Part shown: one piece after another, positions 5,877 through 5,944 of the stretch
Numbering within the stretch: position 1 is the first letter of the stretch
How the letters are laid out: the number at the start of each line of letters is the position of its first letter
Origin: Planctomycetota bacterium
Lineage (GTDB): Bacteria; Planctomycetota; Phycisphaerae; WQYP01
Assembly (NCBI GenBank): GCA_021785155.1
Contig: JAJYGE010000315.1
Span: 1 to 5,944 of the forward strand
Direction: 5' to 3'
DNA: 5,944 nucleotides
The notes under the pieces: model-generated
Databases searched by the model: none
Told to the model about the DNA's origin: nothing
The model's input: only the letters and a program-made list of their open reading frames with translations
Translations under genes and position numbers: made by a program

Positions 5877-5944
5877 GTGCGAAGCGATTCCATGCTTCCT
5901 GTCAAATTGTAAGTTGCGTTCCATTTTTCTTATTTTCATGCGAT

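Noticed and set aside
5742..5939. 65-codon minus-strand open frame over the permease leader
   Set aside because: It runs out of frame into the permease start, has no clear ribosome-binding site and no recognisable motif; it looks like a chance frame in the leader.

Overview
The window holds five complete genes and the tail of a sixth, in two convergent blocks. It looks like a chromosomal segment of a Gram-negative bacterium with roughly balanced GC. The best taxonomic clue is the acyl carrier protein (ACP). Its length, its G-A-E-S-I-D phosphopantetheine site and its ~50-residue insertion resemble a type I recall mostly from Planctomycetota and related PVC bacteria. That assignment is an inference from memory and rests on one gene.

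Left block (+ strand, about 1-2931): the C-terminal end of an unidentified helical protein, then an enlarged ACP (216-620). A 116-base gap follows, containing an 11-bp perfect palindrome. Next come a MarR-family regulator (737-1357) and an EmrB/DHA2-type 14-helix drug:proton antiporter (1354-2931), which overlap by four bases (GTGA) and are almost certainly co-transcribed. The palindrome just upstream is a plausible autoregulatory operator, giving a standard ligand-induced efflux module. No EmrA-type membrane fusion protein or TolC-type channel is visible in the window. The pump also carries Leu where the family has its motif B arginine.

Right block (- strand, about 2943-5764): a large APC-superfamily permease of the KUP/KimA type with a C-terminal Usp-like domain, then 77 bases downstream a YqaB-like HAD sugar-phosphate phosphatase. 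The phosphatase ends only 11 bases from the pump's stop codon, so the two blocks converge tail to tail. The permease keeps nearly all the residues I recall as potassium-binding in KimA. It adds a histidine-rich extracytoplasmic loop and two extra membrane helices. Its Usp domain has lost the usual ATP-binding residues. Its leader contains two mutually exclusive GC-rich hairpins next to the ribosome-binding region.

I see no RNA genes, CRISPR arrays, insertion sequences or phage genes. No single exotic system is evident. The most unusual items are the ACP with its internal insertion beside a MarR regulator, and the structurally extended KimA-like transporter.
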